NCBI GenBank assembly: GCA_024233675.1
Contig: JACKPH010000003.1
Coordinates: forward strand, 124,001 to 188,000
Origin: Thermotogae bacterium
GTDB lineage: Bacteria; Thermotogota; Thermotogae; Petrotogales; Petrotogaceae
DNA length: 64,000 bases
Reading direction: 5' to 3'
Under the pieces are notes generated by a model, which did not search any database, had not been told where the DNA came from, and saw nothing but the letters and a program-made list of their open reading frames with translations. A program made the position numbers and the translations under genes. Of the stretch, positions 1 to 8,667 are shown piece after piece. Position 1 is the stretch's first letter. The number at the start of each line of letters is the position of its first letter.

Positions 1-1844
1 TGTAGTCTGCTTTAAAATATAAAGTTCATTTTTTGCCCTTGTTATAGCAACATAAAAAAGTCTTTCTTCTTCTTCGATTTTTTTCTCTTTTAAAGCCATT
101 CCGTTAGGGAAATCACCCGGATTAACCGAAATTATTATTACAACTTTCCATTCAAGCCCTTTAGCTCCGTGTACTGTTGTAAGAGTTACCTGATCTTCTT
201 TCTGATCTTTTTCACCGTTTTTTATTTCTATATTTTCGCTTAATGTCATTTCCTCAAGAAAAGCTTCAAGCGTTTTATAGTTGGCAGCTATATCCATAAA
301 TCTTTCTATATCCATGTTTCTTGATTTGGAATCTTTGAAATTAAGTCCTGAATATCCTGCATAAAACTCATCAAAAACAAATTTTATTATATCATAAGGA
401 TTATTATTTTTTATTAAATAAATATTTTTTATTATTTTGATAATATTTTTGTGTTTTGCCGGTATTACTTTTTCTATAATATTTTCTAATGCCGTACCTT
501 CCTGATAACCGGAAAATATTTTATTAAATATATTAGAGGCCGTTTTTGTCCCTACTCCGGGAAACAGTTTTAGAATTCTCATCCAGGATATTTTGTCGAG
601 CGGATTCTGCACTATTTTTAAAAATGCAAGAATGTCTTTTATATGTGCGGTTTCTATAAATCTTTTACCGGAAAGAAGTCTGTATGATATTCTTTTTGAA
701 TCGAGCTTCTGCTGTAATGTCATAGAAAGTGAGTGAGATCTGTAAAGAACAGCAATTTCATCTGCATTTATTCCTTCATCAAATTTATTTTCTATGAGCT
801 GGGCAACAGCATCACACTGTTCCATATCATCAAATGTTTCTATTATGGTGGGTTTCATGTATTCTTTTCTTATCGATTTAAGTCTTTTCGGTACAGATTT
901 TTCAGGAATCATTTCATTTACAAGTTCAACTATTTCGGGAGTTGATCTGTAATTTGTCTGAATTTTGAAAAGTTTTGTTTTGTCATCGTTTATAAAATCC
1001 TGAACATTTTCAAATCTTGCTCCCCTGAAAGAATAAATACTCTGTGCATCATCACCTACGGCTATTAAATTTTTATGCACTGATGATAAAGCTTCAATAA
1101 TATCGAGCTGTATTTTATTTGTATCCTGAAATTCATCTACAAGAACATATTTGTATCTGGATGCGATATTATTAAGTACATCTTTGTTTGTACTTAAAAG
1201 CATTGCTGTATTAACAAGAATATCGTCATAATCCATAGCATTTATGTCTCTTTTTAATTCATTATATTTTACCCACATGTCTTCTATGGCATTTTCATGC
1301 TCTATAAGATAAGGGGATACTTCCATTATGGATTCCCTGAGTGATTTAAGTGAATTTGAAGCAAAACTTATTATTTTGAGAACTACACTTTCCTTAGGTA
1401 ATTCCCTGTCATCGGAAAAATTTTCTTTATATTCATTTCTTGCAATCTTCATAAGGTCTTTTGAATCTTCGTAATCCAGAATGGTAAAGTTATTTTTATA
1501 TCCTATTCGTGCTGCATATTTTCTCAGTATCATATTACAAACATGATGAAATGTACCTGCAGTCATCGAGTCTATATTTATATTAGTAACATTTTTAACT
1601 CTTTTTATCATTTCTTTTGAAGCTGCTCTTGTAAAAGTTACTAAAAGAATATTTTCGGGACTTATGCCCGAATACAGAAGATATGCAATTTTATAAGTAA
1701 TAACCCTGGTTTTTCCGGAACCGGGTCCGGCTATTATAAGACTTTTACCGTCAGATTTTTTTACAGCTTCATACTGTTCTTCATCCAGGTCTTCTTTAAT
1801 AAATCCCGGTTCTTCAATTTTTATTTCAAAAAAATCAGAGTTCA
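1..1844 (-). CDS. UvrD/PcrA-type superfamily 1A DNA helicase, 3' end cut by window edge
   Basis: ATP-dependent 3'-5' DNA helicase of the UvrD/PcrA/Rep group, acting in repair and replication-fork maintenance. My translation gives about 614 residues, still open at the window edge, so the C-terminus is missing. SF1A motifs appear in order: Walker A AGPGSGKT near residue 38, LVTFTRAA, Walker B VLVDEFQDTN near 230, AVGDDAQSIYSFRGA, TNYRST, TVHGAKGLEWKVV and RLFYVAITRAKNEL. Start ATG at 1842-1844. The Shine-Dalgarno GGTGAT overlaps the rpoD stop, so it is the third gene of a dnaG-rpoD-helicase run and probably co-transcribed. UvrD, PcrA and Rep cannot be separated without the C-terminus, so no symbol is given. 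The family call is secure. Confidence 0.93.
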
Positions 1845-1851
1845 TAATTTA

Positions 1852-3123
1852 TCACCTTAATATATTTTTTTTGCCGAGCATAGCGCTAAGTTCTTTAAGT
1901 TGTGCACTTCTGCTCGGATGTCTTAATTTTCTGAGTGCTTTTACTTCTATCTGTCTTATTCTTTCACGTGTTACGTTGAAAAACTGTCCGACTTCCTCAA
2001 GTGTTTTTACTTTACCGTCAAGAAGACCGTATCTCATTTTAAGAACTGTAGCTTCTTTTGGCTGAAGTGTATCAAGAATTTTCTCAATTTCTTCTCTGAG
2101 AATCATCTTAACAGCAGCTTCTTCCGGATGATCTATATTTTCATCGGCAAGAAAATCTCCCAATGAAGAATCATCATCTTCAGAACCCGTTATAGGTGAA
2201 TCAGCAGAAATTGTTTCTCTTGCAGCCATAAGTATTTCGTTTATTTTATCAAGAGGTTTATCCATAAGTTTTGCAAGTATTTCGTTTGAAGGATATTCTC
2301 CTTTTTCCTGAAGATATTCTCTTATAACTTTATTAAGTCTGTTTATTGTTTCAACCATATGTACAGGTATTCTTATTGTTCTTGCCTGATCAGCTATCGC
2401 TCTTGTTATCGCCTGTCTTATCCACCATGTCGCATATGTCGAAAATTTAAATCCTTTTTTCCAGTCAAATTTATTTACAGCTTTTATAAGCCCTATATTT
2501 CCTTCCTGTATAAGATCAAGAAATGACAGCCCTCTTCCTGTATATCTCTTTGCTATAGATATTACAAGTCTCAGATTTGCTTTTATCAGTTCGTCCCTTG
2601 CTCTTTCATCACCTTTCTGAGCTCTCATCGCAAGCTGCCTTTCTCTTTTAGGACTTAGAAGACCTATTCTTCCGATTTCTTTTAAATAAATTTTAATCGG
2701 ATCATTAAGTGACATATTATCATACATTTCAAGTCCGCCTTCACCGAAAAATTCAACAATTTCTTCTTCTTCTTCATCCGCGGATTCTTCATTATCTATA
2801 TCATCATCTTCAGCTGCCTGAGTATTATCAACAATTTCTATACTTGCAGTTTCAAGTTCAAGATAGATTTTTTCTATAAATTCGGAATCAATTTCTTCCA
2901 TTTCCTGAGGAATACATTTATCTATATCTTCATATGAAAGTTTATTTGAATTTGATTTTGCAAGTTTTTTAAGATCTTTTATTATAGTATCTATTGTTTT
3001 TATATCTCTGACATTTCTTCTTTTAAGTTTTACTTTATCATCATCAACTAACTCTATTTCTCCTAAATCTTTTATTGTCTGATCTAATTCTGCCGTTATT
3101 TCTTCGCTTTTATTCAATGCCAT
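1852..3123 (-). CDS. rpoD: Primary RNA polymerase sigma factor (sigma-70/RpoD)
   Basis: Housekeeping sigma factor directing RNA polymerase to -35/-10 promoters. It has 423 residues: region 1.1-like N-terminus (about 15-90), a very acidic linker (about 97-125), region 1.2 (about 135-165), region 2 with the TYATWWIRQAITRA promoter-melting and -10 recognition helix, region 3, and region 4 with the helix-turn-helix TLEEVGQFFNVTRERIRQIE. Complete region 1.1 and 1.2 mark it as the group 1 sigma. Start ATG 3121-3123. Its Shine-Dalgarno GGAGGG lies inside the last codons of dnaG, so translation is probably coupled. dnaG-rpoD is the classical macromolecular-synthesis pair. Confidence 0.97.
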   Translation of the reverse strand: MALNKSEEITAELDQTIKDLGEIELVDDDKVKLKRRNVRDIKTIDTIIKDLKKLAKSNSNKLSYEDIDKCIPQEMEEIDSEFIEKIYLELETASIEIVDNTQAAEDDDIDNEESADEEEEEIVEFFGEGGLEMYDNMSLNDPIKIYLKEIGRIGLLSPKRERQLAMRAQKGDERARDELIKANLRLVISIAKRYTGRGLSFLDLIQEGNIGLIKAVNKFDWKKGFKFSTYATWWIRQAITRAIADQARTIRIPVHMVETINRLNKVIREYLQEKGEYPSNEILAKLMDKPLDKINEILMAARETISADSPITGSEDDDSSLGDFLADENIDHPEEAAVKMILREEIEKILDTLQPKEATVLKMRYGLLDGKVKTLEEVGQFFNVTRERIRQIEVKALRKLRHPSRSAQLKELSAMLGKKNILR

Positions 3124-3126
3124 TCT

Positions 3127-4848
3127 TTAATTCCCTCCATGCCTTTTTAATATAGATAAAAGATTTATGGTTTCAGAAGTAATTTTAAGTCTTTCCTGAG
3201 AGTCTTTCGTTTCACTGAGTTTCTTTTTGTTATTTTCAATCTTATTCAGTAATATTAACCTTTCTGAAGACTTTTTTATATCTCTGTACAATCTTTGAGG
3301 CTCTAAAACTATATCAATTTTCCATATATTGGATATTAAATTCTGTAAACTTTCTGAACATACCTCTAAAATTTCGGGTAACAAAATGCTCTTTTCAGTA
3401 TATTCAAGAAACTCTCTGAGAGGACCTTCCTCTAAATCCTCCGGAGTTATAATATTCATTTTTTCACGATACTCCGGATATTTTATCCAGAGATAAATAT
3501 AGCTTTCATCGAAGTGATACTGAATACTTTTAAAACTTTCTTCGGTATCGGTTTTTTTTATTTTTTCAGTAGTATTAGTCCTGTATTTCGAATATTTTTC
3601 AAGAATTTCTTTTACCATAACGGAATTCCTGTTTATTTTTTCCGCTATTGTATCTATATAAGGATCTATAATTTCATATCTTTTTGAAATTATAAAATTC
3701 TTATACCATACTGATAAATCCCTAAGATAATCTTCAAGACCGAACTCATTGGAAAGATCATATTTTTCGGAATATGAATCAATAATAAATTCATGAAATT
3801 TATAAGATTTTTTTAGTATTTCGGCAATATATTTTCTGTCATGTTTTTTTACAAGTTCATCAGGATCTTTTGCATCATATTTTGCAACAGCAATCTGAAA
3901 ACCTCTGTTATAGAGAAGTTCAATTGTTCCGAGAGTTGCTTTCGAACCAGCCTGATCCATATCATACATAGTTATAATCTTATTGGTAAGTTTTGAAATT
4001 TCAAATGCATGATCTTTCGTAAAACTGGAACCGAGAGTAGCAACTACATTTTTATATCCTGCCCTGTTCATAGATATAGCATCAAAATATCCTTCAACAA
4101 CAATGGCAAAATCATTCTGTTTTATAATATTTTTACTTTTACCGTAAAGATACAGAATTTTTGATTTTTTAAAAAAATCAGATTCGGCAGTATTTATGTA
4201 TTTAGGAACAACATCTTTATGAATTGCTCTGCCGGCAAATCCGACAAGTTTTTCACCGTGATCTCTTATCGGTATAACAATTCTGTTTTTAAAAACATCC
4301 TGATTATCCTTAAGCAATCCGGAATTAACAGCTATTTCAGATTCATACATAGTTTCCCCGAGTGCTTTTTTTACTTCCGAACCAAAAGAGTAACCAAGTT
4401 CAAACTCCCTTACATCGGATTCTTCTATTTTTCTTTCTTCAAGATATTTCCATATTTCTGATTTTCTGTTCATGCTGAGAAGATTATTATTAAATATTTT
4501 ATTAATATTTTCGTTTAATATTATTTCCGGAGGTGTAGCCTTTTTTTCTATCTTTACCGAAACACCGGCAATTGAAGCTGCTTTATTTAAAGCATCGGTG
4601 AAAGAAATATTTTCATAATTTTTTATAAAAGATATGCCGTCACCGTGTGCACCGCATCCGAAACAATGATAGGTACCGGTCTCAGGGAAAACATAAAAAG
4701 ACGGACTGTCCTCAGGGTGAAACGGACACAATCCGGAATAATTTTTTCCTGCTCTTTTTACAGAAATATATCCGGATACAAGGGAAACTATATCTAATTT
4801 TGATTTAATTTCATCTTTAATCTTTTTATATTCATCATAGTTATCCAT
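3127..4848 (-). CDS. dnaG: DNA primase DnaG
   Basis: Synthesises RNA primers at the replication fork with the replicative helicase. It has 573 residues: an N-terminal CHC2 zinc finger (Cys41, His44, Cys62, Cys65), the primase core, and a Toprim domain with VEGYFDAI (about 251-258) and the acidic motif YDMDQAG (about 295-301). The C-terminal 200 residues are less conserved and would hold the helicase-interaction domain. The start lies only about 17 bp downstream of the rpsI terminator and I see no good promoter between them, so expression may rely on read-through or a weak promoter near the hairpin. Confidence 0.97.
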   Translation of the reverse strand: MDNYDEYKKIKDEIKSKLDIVSLVSGYISVKRAGKNYSGLCPFHPEDSPSFYVFPETGTYHCFGCGAHGDGISFIKNYENISFTDALNKAASIAGVSVKIEKKATPPEIILNENINKIFNNNLLSMNRKSEIWKYLEERKIEESDVREFELGYSFGSEVKKALGETMYESEIAVNSGLLKDNQDVFKNRIVIPIRDHGEKLVGFAGRAIHKDVVPKYINTAESDFFKKSKILYLYGKSKNIIKQNDFAIVVEGYFDAISMNRAGYKNVVATLGSSFTKDHAFEISKLTNKIITMYDMDQAGSKATLGTIELLYNRGFQIAVAKYDAKDPDELVKKHDRKYIAEILKKSYKFHEFIIDSYSEKYDLSNEFGLEDYLRDLSVWYKNFIISKRYEIIDPYIDTIAEKINRNSVMVKEILEKYSKYRTNTTEKIKKTDTEESFKSIQYHFDESYIYLWIKYPEYREKMNIITPEDLEEGPLREFLEYTEKSILLPEILEVCSESLQNLISNIWKIDIVLEPQRLYRDIKKSSERLILLNKIENNKKKLSETKDSQERLKITSETINLLSILKRHGGN

Positions 4849-4865
4849 TTTTCACCAACCGGCTG

Positions 4866-4896
4866 AAAAAAGAACGGCCCAACGAGCCGTTCTTTT
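4866..4896 (-). terminator. Rho-independent terminator after rpsI
   Basis: Perfect 11-bp stem (4868-4878 with 4886-4896, AAAAGAACGGC arm) and a 7-nt loop, followed on the minus strand by a run of T. It closes the rplU-to-rpsI block and separates it from dnaG. The stem is flanked by A and T runs, so it may act in both directions. Confidence 0.85.
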
Positions 4897-4909
4897 GTAT
4901 TGTAAGAAA

Positions 4910-5317
4910 TTATCTTTTTGAGAATTGCATCTTTTTTCTTGATTTCCTGAAACCAACTTTCTTTCTTTCTACTTCTCTCGGATCTCTTGTAAGTAATCCG
5001 TCTTTTTTAAGAATCGGTCTCAGTGTTTCATCATATTCAAGAAGAGCTCTTGCTATTCCAAGTCTTACAGCTCCGGCCTGACCGCTTAGTCCGCCGCCCT
5101 GTACCCTAATAACAAGATCAAATTTTCCTTCAAGCTGAGCTGAAACAATTGGCTGAAAAGCGTGCTGTGCCCATACTGCATTATTTATAAAATATTCAAC
5201 AAGACTATTGTATTCTTTTCCGTTAACTTTTACCTTACCTGTACCTGGTCTTAGATGCACTCTTGCAACAGATGTTTTTCTTCTGCCTGTGCCGTAATAA
5301 TCTATTAACTGAGCCAT
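4910..5317 (-). CDS. rpsI: 30S ribosomal protein S9
   Basis: Small-subunit protein whose C-terminal tail reaches the P-site tRNA. It has 135 residues with the family start YYGTGRRKTSVARVHLRPG, the central GGGLSGQAGAVRLGIARAL motif and the basic tail ending KKMQFSKR with the conserved terminal Lys-Arg. It lies 14 bp after rplM, the usual L13-S9 pair, and is the last gene before a strong terminator. Confidence 0.98.
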   Translation of the reverse strand: MAQLIDYYGTGRRKTSVARVHLRPGTGKVKVNGKEYNSLVEYFINNAVWAQHAFQPIVSAQLEGKFDLVIRVQGGGLSGQAGAVRLGIARALLEYDETLRPILKKDGLLTRDPREVERKKVGFRKSRKKMQFSKR

Positions 5318-5331
5318 TTACCCTTCCCTCC

Positions 5332-5784
5332 TTATTTAACAAGTGTTATTTTTTCAGGTTTCTGTGCATCGTGCGGATGAGCAGGTCCTGCATAAATTTT
5401 TAGTTTGCTTAACATCTGTTTTCCGAGAATTGATTTTGGTAACATTCCTTTAACAGCATGTTTGATAACTCTTTCAGGATGTTTTTCAAGCATATCCTTT
5501 GCAAGAGTTTCTTTTAATCCTCCCGGATAATTTGTATGTCTGTAATATACTTTCTGAGTTAATTTATTTCCGGAAAGATTTACTTTATCAGCATTTACAA
5601 CTATAATAAAATCACCTGTATCAATGTGAGGAGTATATGTAGGTTTGTTTTTACCCTGTAAAATTCTTGCTATCTGTGATGACAGTCTACCAAGGCTAAT
5701 TCCTTCAGCATCAACTACATACCATTTTCTGTCGATATCCTGTGGTTTAGCTGTATATGATTTTTGTGTCATTTTATAAGCCAT
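5332..5784 (-). CDS. rplM: 50S ribosomal protein L13
   Basis: Early-assembly large-subunit protein. It has 150 residues with recognisable blocks RKWYVVDAEGISLGRLSSQIA, the TYTPHIDTGDFIIVVNADK strand-turn and HAVKGMLPKSILGKQMLSKLKIYAG near the C-terminus. Length is normal for the family. It is followed by rpsI and preceded by ribU after an 18-bp gap containing a Shine-Dalgarno, consistent with one operon. Confidence 0.98.
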   Translation of the reverse strand: MAYKMTQKSYTAKPQDIDRKWYVVDAEGISLGRLSSQIARILQGKNKPTYTPHIDTGDFIIVVNADKVNLSGNKLTQKVYYRHTNYPGGLKETLAKDMLEKHPERVIKHAVKGMLPKSILGKQMLSKLKIYAGPAHPHDAQKPEKITLVK

Positions 5785-5802
5785 TTTCTTTGTTCCTCCT
5801 TT

Positions 5803-6369
5803 CTAAACGTTTAATATGTTTCTTGATCTTTTGAAAATAAAATGTGCTAATATCGAATCTATTGTAAATTTTATCAGATTAAAAACAAAAAGAAATTTAA
5901 AATAATCCGTAATTCCTAATCCGAAACCGCTTCTCATAAAAGTATCAAGTTCAGACGGTTTGACAGCAAGATAAACGGGAAGTGCTATGAAATAATTAAG
6001 GAAACACATAACAACACCGATTACAGCTGAAGTTAAAATATATCCTATCCACGCCGGTAATTCTTTATTATTAATAACGAATTTTCTTACAAAATGAAAA
6101 CCGCTTATAAATATAAATCCGGCTATAAAATTCATCAAAATACCTATAGGTCCGCCATTACCGCTCTTGAGAAGAAACAAAAGGCTCTTAACCGTCATCG
6201 CAAGAAACGCCGGAACCCAACCGTATATCAAAACAAGCATTCCTATTAATGTATCACTGGGATCAAATTTTAAAAAACTGACTGCCGGGAATATCGGAAA
6301 TTCCAGAAACGTTAATAAAAAAGATATAGCCGCAACAATACCTGCAACAGCAATTTTTCTAGAATTCAT
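5803..6369 (-). CDS. ribU: Riboflavin ECF transporter substrate-binding subunit RibU
   Basis: Membrane S-component that binds riboflavin and works with the ECF energising module (EcfA/A'/T), which is not in this window. It has 188 residues and about six hydrophobic segments. The first loop carries the family signature FPAVSFLKFDPSDTLIGML. The gene sits between rpmA and rplM in a ribosomal-protein block. As I recall it, T. maritima has its characterised RibU (TM1455) in the same place, which supports both the substrate call and the placement in Thermotogota. Riboflavin specificity is inferred from signature and synteny. The start overlaps no neighbour. Confidence 0.88.
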   Translation of the reverse strand: MNSRKIAVAGIVAAISFLLTFLEFPIFPAVSFLKFDPSDTLIGMLVLIYGWVPAFLAMTVKSLLFLLKSGNGGPIGILMNFIAGFIFISGFHFVRKFVINNKELPAWIGYILTSAVIGVVMCFLNYFIALPVYLAVKPSELDTFMRSGFGLGITDYFKFLFVFNLIKFTIDSILAHFIFKRSRNILNV

Positions 6370-6379
6370 AATTTTCTCC

Positions 6380-6649
6380 TCAGTTTTCTGTTATAACTGT
6401 TGCAAATCTTCTGTTATTTATAACAACAAATTTAACTTTTCCTTCTTTTAATGCAAATAAAGTATGATCTCTTCCAAGTCCTACATTTTTACCGGCATGT
6501 ATTTTTGTTCCTCTCTGTCTTACGAGTATAGAACCTGCGGTAACAACTTCACCATCATATTTTTTTACACCTAAATATTTCGGATTTGTTTTATGTAAGT
6601 TATGGTCTGTAGAACCTTTTTTTGCAAAAAGCTGAATGTTAATTTTCAT
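6380..6649 (-). CDS. rpmA: 50S ribosomal protein L27 with cleavable N-terminal extension
   Basis: Large-subunit protein whose N-terminus reaches the peptidyl-transferase centre. It has 89 residues. The protein begins with the extension MKINIQLFA before KKGS, the form that Prp protease must trim in Firmicutes to expose the mature N-terminus. The neighbouring gene encodes that protease. The body carries GSTDHNLHKTNPKYLGVKKYDGEVVTAGSILVRQRGT and the C-terminal FVVINNRRFATV. The start overlaps the prp stop by 11 bp, so the two are translationally coupled. Confidence 0.97.
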   Translation of the reverse strand: MKINIQLFAKKGSTDHNLHKTNPKYLGVKKYDGEVVTAGSILVRQRGTKIHAGKNVGLGRDHTLFALKEGKVKFVVINNRRFATVITEN

Positions 6650-6938
6650 TTGTTTTCACCTCCACGCACAAGTGTTTGGGATAATCCTCTTCTATACCTT
6701 TCAAAGCACTCTCAAGATATTTTTCCAGTTTTAATGAAAATTCATTTTTCTGAAATATTTTTACCCTGAGATAAGCCTCTCCGACTTTCATTTCACCGAG
6801 TCTTTCGTTTTTAATGATGTTTCCAACGAACTGAGACAGTGAGCTAACCGCACTACACACAATATCTTTTCCTGAAGTAGCAAATAAAGCATGACCGGTT
6901 ATTTCAAAACCGTTTTCAGAAAAAACAGCTTTAATCAT
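6639..6938 (-). CDS. prp: L27-processing cysteine protease Prp (YsxB family)
   Basis: Small cysteine protease that removes the N-terminal extension of L27. It has 99 residues. The conserved region GHALFATSGKDIVCSAVSSL holds the catalytic His (about 16) and Cys (about 28). It is encoded between rplU and rpmA, the usual place in organisms with extended L27. The start codon overlaps the rplU stop as TGATG, so its expression is tied to L21. In T. maritima I recall a structurally solved member, TM1457, at the same locus. Function is by family; catalysis was not tested here. Confidence 0.9.
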   Translation of the reverse strand: MIKAVFSENGFEITGHALFATSGKDIVCSAVSSLSQFVGNIIKNERLGEMKVGEAYLRVKIFQKNEFSLKLEKYLESALKGIEEDYPKHLCVEVKTNEN

Positions 6939-7252
6939 CAGCCTTCAATTTTACCTATTTTAACAACGGTAAAATGCTGTCTGTGTCCGATCTTTCTTCT
7001 ATACTGCTTTCTTCCTTCAAATTTAATAATGTGAAGTTTTTCGTCTTTTCCGTGTTCAACTACTTCAGCAGAAACTTTCGCACCTTCAACGTACGGTTTA
7101 CCGATTTTTGACCCATTTTCATCTTTAACGAAAATTACTCTGTCAAAAACGTATCCTGCTCCTTCGTCTACACCATTAATTTTTTCAGTATAAAGAGTCT
7201 GTCCTTCTTCAACCCTGTACTGTTTACCGCCGAACTCAATAATAGCGTACAT
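6938..7252 (-). CDS. rplU: 50S ribosomal protein L21
   Basis: Large-subunit 23S-binding protein. It has 104 residues, beginning MYAIIEFGGKQYRVEEGQ and ending with the basic IKFEGRKQYRRKIGHRQHFTVVKI block. It is first in the rplU-prp-rpmA-ribU-rplM-rpsI run. The Shine-Dalgarno AGGAGGTG lies 5 bp upstream of the ATG. A structured leader directly upstream may let L21 repress its own operon, described as a separate feature. Confidence 0.98.
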   Translation of the reverse strand: MYAIIEFGGKQYRVEEGQTLYTEKINGVDEGAGYVFDRVIFVKDENGSKIGKPYVEGAKVSAEVVEHGKDEKLHIIKFEGRKQYRRKIGHRQHFTVVKIGKIEG

Positions 7253-7271
7253 AAAGTCACCTCCTGTTTTA

Positions 7272-7330
7272 TGGAATAATTAGCCGAGATTCAAGGTATC
7301 CGTTCAGGAATTTAAGACCAGAATCTTCCA
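7272..7330 (-). promoter_or_regulatory. Candidate structured 5' leader of the L21 operon
   Basis: Between the cNMP-fold gene and rplU the transcribed strand can fold into nested pairings: outer TGGA/TCCA (7272-7275 with 7327-7330), AGATTC/GAATCT (7287-7292 with 7321-7326), and an inner GGT/ACC (7295-7297 with 7317-7319). The structure ends just before the Shine-Dalgarno. Position and nested stems resemble ribosomal-protein autoregulatory leaders. No family match can be confirmed by eye. The AT-rich stretch 7331-7382 presumably holds the promoter, but its boxes are weak. Confidence 0.4.
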
Positions 7331-7382
7331 AGTTATTTTATCATAGTGTAAAAACTTTTTCAGTTAATTATTTGTAAATTTT

Positions 7383-7880
7383 TCATTTTTTTATAATATA
7401 CATACCTTTTTCTAAATTTACTTTACTGTTTTTTACAAGTCTGTCAAAAGTTCCTTTTATCATAAGCGTTTTTACAAATTCTTCCGGTATACCTTTTATT
7501 GTTGTATTATTAGCTTTTGAGGCAAGTTTATTTAAATGATGAACAATTATTTTTTCATCGTTACCGGCCGAAAGAGAAAAAAGTTCCGTATAATATATTT
7601 TCAGATATTCGGAAAATTCTGAAGAAAACTTTTCATCGGAAAACATAGTAAGAAAATTTTCATCTGATATAAGTTCGTACTGAGAATCACCGAAAATATA
7701 ATAATCAACTATACCTACTCCGAAAAAAAACTTATCAATTCCTAAATAATCTCCCGAAGTATGCATATAAGAAATTCTTTTTTCTTCTTCGGAATATGTA
7801 ACTGCAGCACAGACGCCTTTTTTCAGATAATAAACGCCGTTAACTTTTGCACCGAAATTTTTTATCTGCATTATATTCAC
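7383..7880 (-). CDS. Crp-like protein, degenerate cNMP-binding fold with winged-helix-like tail
   Basis: A 165-residue protein not matched to a named family. The first 50 residues read like one half of a cyclic-nucleotide-binding jelly roll (VYYLKKGVCAAVTYSEEEKRISYMHTSGDYLGIDKFFFG, with the G-D-x-x-G turn). A long helix follows, then a tail (IPEEFVKTLMIKGTFDRLVKNSKVNLEKGMYIIKK) that resembles a Crp winged helix. It starts with GTG overlapping the TGA of the upstream gene, so the two cNMP-like proteins are coupled. A regulatory role is inference. Being downstream of a PBP gene suggests, but does not show, a cell-envelope link. Confidence 0.45.
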   Translation of the reverse strand: MNIMQIKNFGAKVNGVYYLKKGVCAAVTYSEEEKRISYMHTSGDYLGIDKFFFGVGIVDYYIFGDSQYELISDENFLTMFSDEKFSSEFSEYLKIYYTELFSLSAGNDEKIIVHHLNKLASKANNTTIKGIPEEFVKTLMIKGTFDRLVKNSKVNLEKGMYIIKK

Positions 7881-8665
7881 TGAATTTCACCGTCCGAATA
7901 AAAAAGATTATTGTTAAGAAATCTCATAGCATAGTCAATCCATGTATTAAGTCCGTTAAACCTTAGAAATTCCCAGTTTTTTCTTATTATGGCATTAACT
8001 TCTGCTATATCATCCGATATCATAGCCATAAGATACACGGAATAAAGTGCAAGTGCCCTGTCATTTATAACTACAGCCTGATCAAAAACTTCATTTATAA
8101 AATCTTTCCAGTTTTCATCATGAAATCTGTCAAATCCTTTTCTTATTAAAACAAGATACTTTGACACATTGAATTCGAGCATCATATTTTTAACTTCTTC
8201 TTTAAAATCCTCAAAATTTTCAGGTATTTCAACATCATCGTTTATCATAAGAAAATCAAATGTCTGAAAAAAATTTTCAAACTCATCATTACCGGAAAAT
8301 TCTATTTCTTTATCTATATTGTCATGATTTACTTTCGCCGAAAAAACTTCTTCCGGATCCGGAAATTTTTTTATAATAGGATAATAAATAAGGGAATTTA
8401 AATTTTTTGAAATCTCTTTCAGAAATGCCTGTCTGATTTCTTCAGGAATTTCATTTATATTCTTATATATATTTATTTTACATTCTGTAAAAGTTTTATA
8501 ATCATTATTTACAGGCATTTTCATTATAAAGGGAAGCACACCGAAAAAGGACCCGGTGTTATAAATCACATTACCTTCGGTAAGTTTTCCGTCTTCTATA
8601 TAACCGAAAAATTCAGGAACAGTTCCCGACTCTATTAGATTAATACCTTTTTTAAATTTTTCCAT
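7877..8665 (-). CDS. Uncharacterised protein with N-terminal cNMP-binding-like domain
   Basis: A 262-residue protein. Residues 5-60 (FKKGINLIESGTVPEFFGYIEDGKL, then NTGSFFGVLPFIMKM) look like a partial cyclic-nucleotide-binding barrel. The remaining 200 residues are predicted helical and acidic, without a DNA-binding motif I can recognise. It lies 2 bp after the PBP gene and overlaps the next cNMP-like gene by 4 bp, so the three probably form one transcript. No enzymatic residues seen. Function unknown. Confidence 0.45.
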   Translation of the reverse strand: MEKFKKGINLIESGTVPEFFGYIEDGKLTEGNVIYNTGSFFGVLPFIMKMPVNNDYKTFTECKINIYKNINEIPEEIRQAFLKEISKNLNSLIYYPIIKKFPDPEEVFSAKVNHDNIDKEIEFSGNDEFENFFQTFDFLMINDDVEIPENFEDFKEEVKNMMLEFNVSKYLVLIRKGFDRFHDENWKDFINEVFDQAVVINDRALALYSVYLMAMISDDIAEVNAIIRKNWEFLRFNGLNTWIDYAMRFLNNNLFYSDGEIQ

Positions 8666-8667
8666 AA

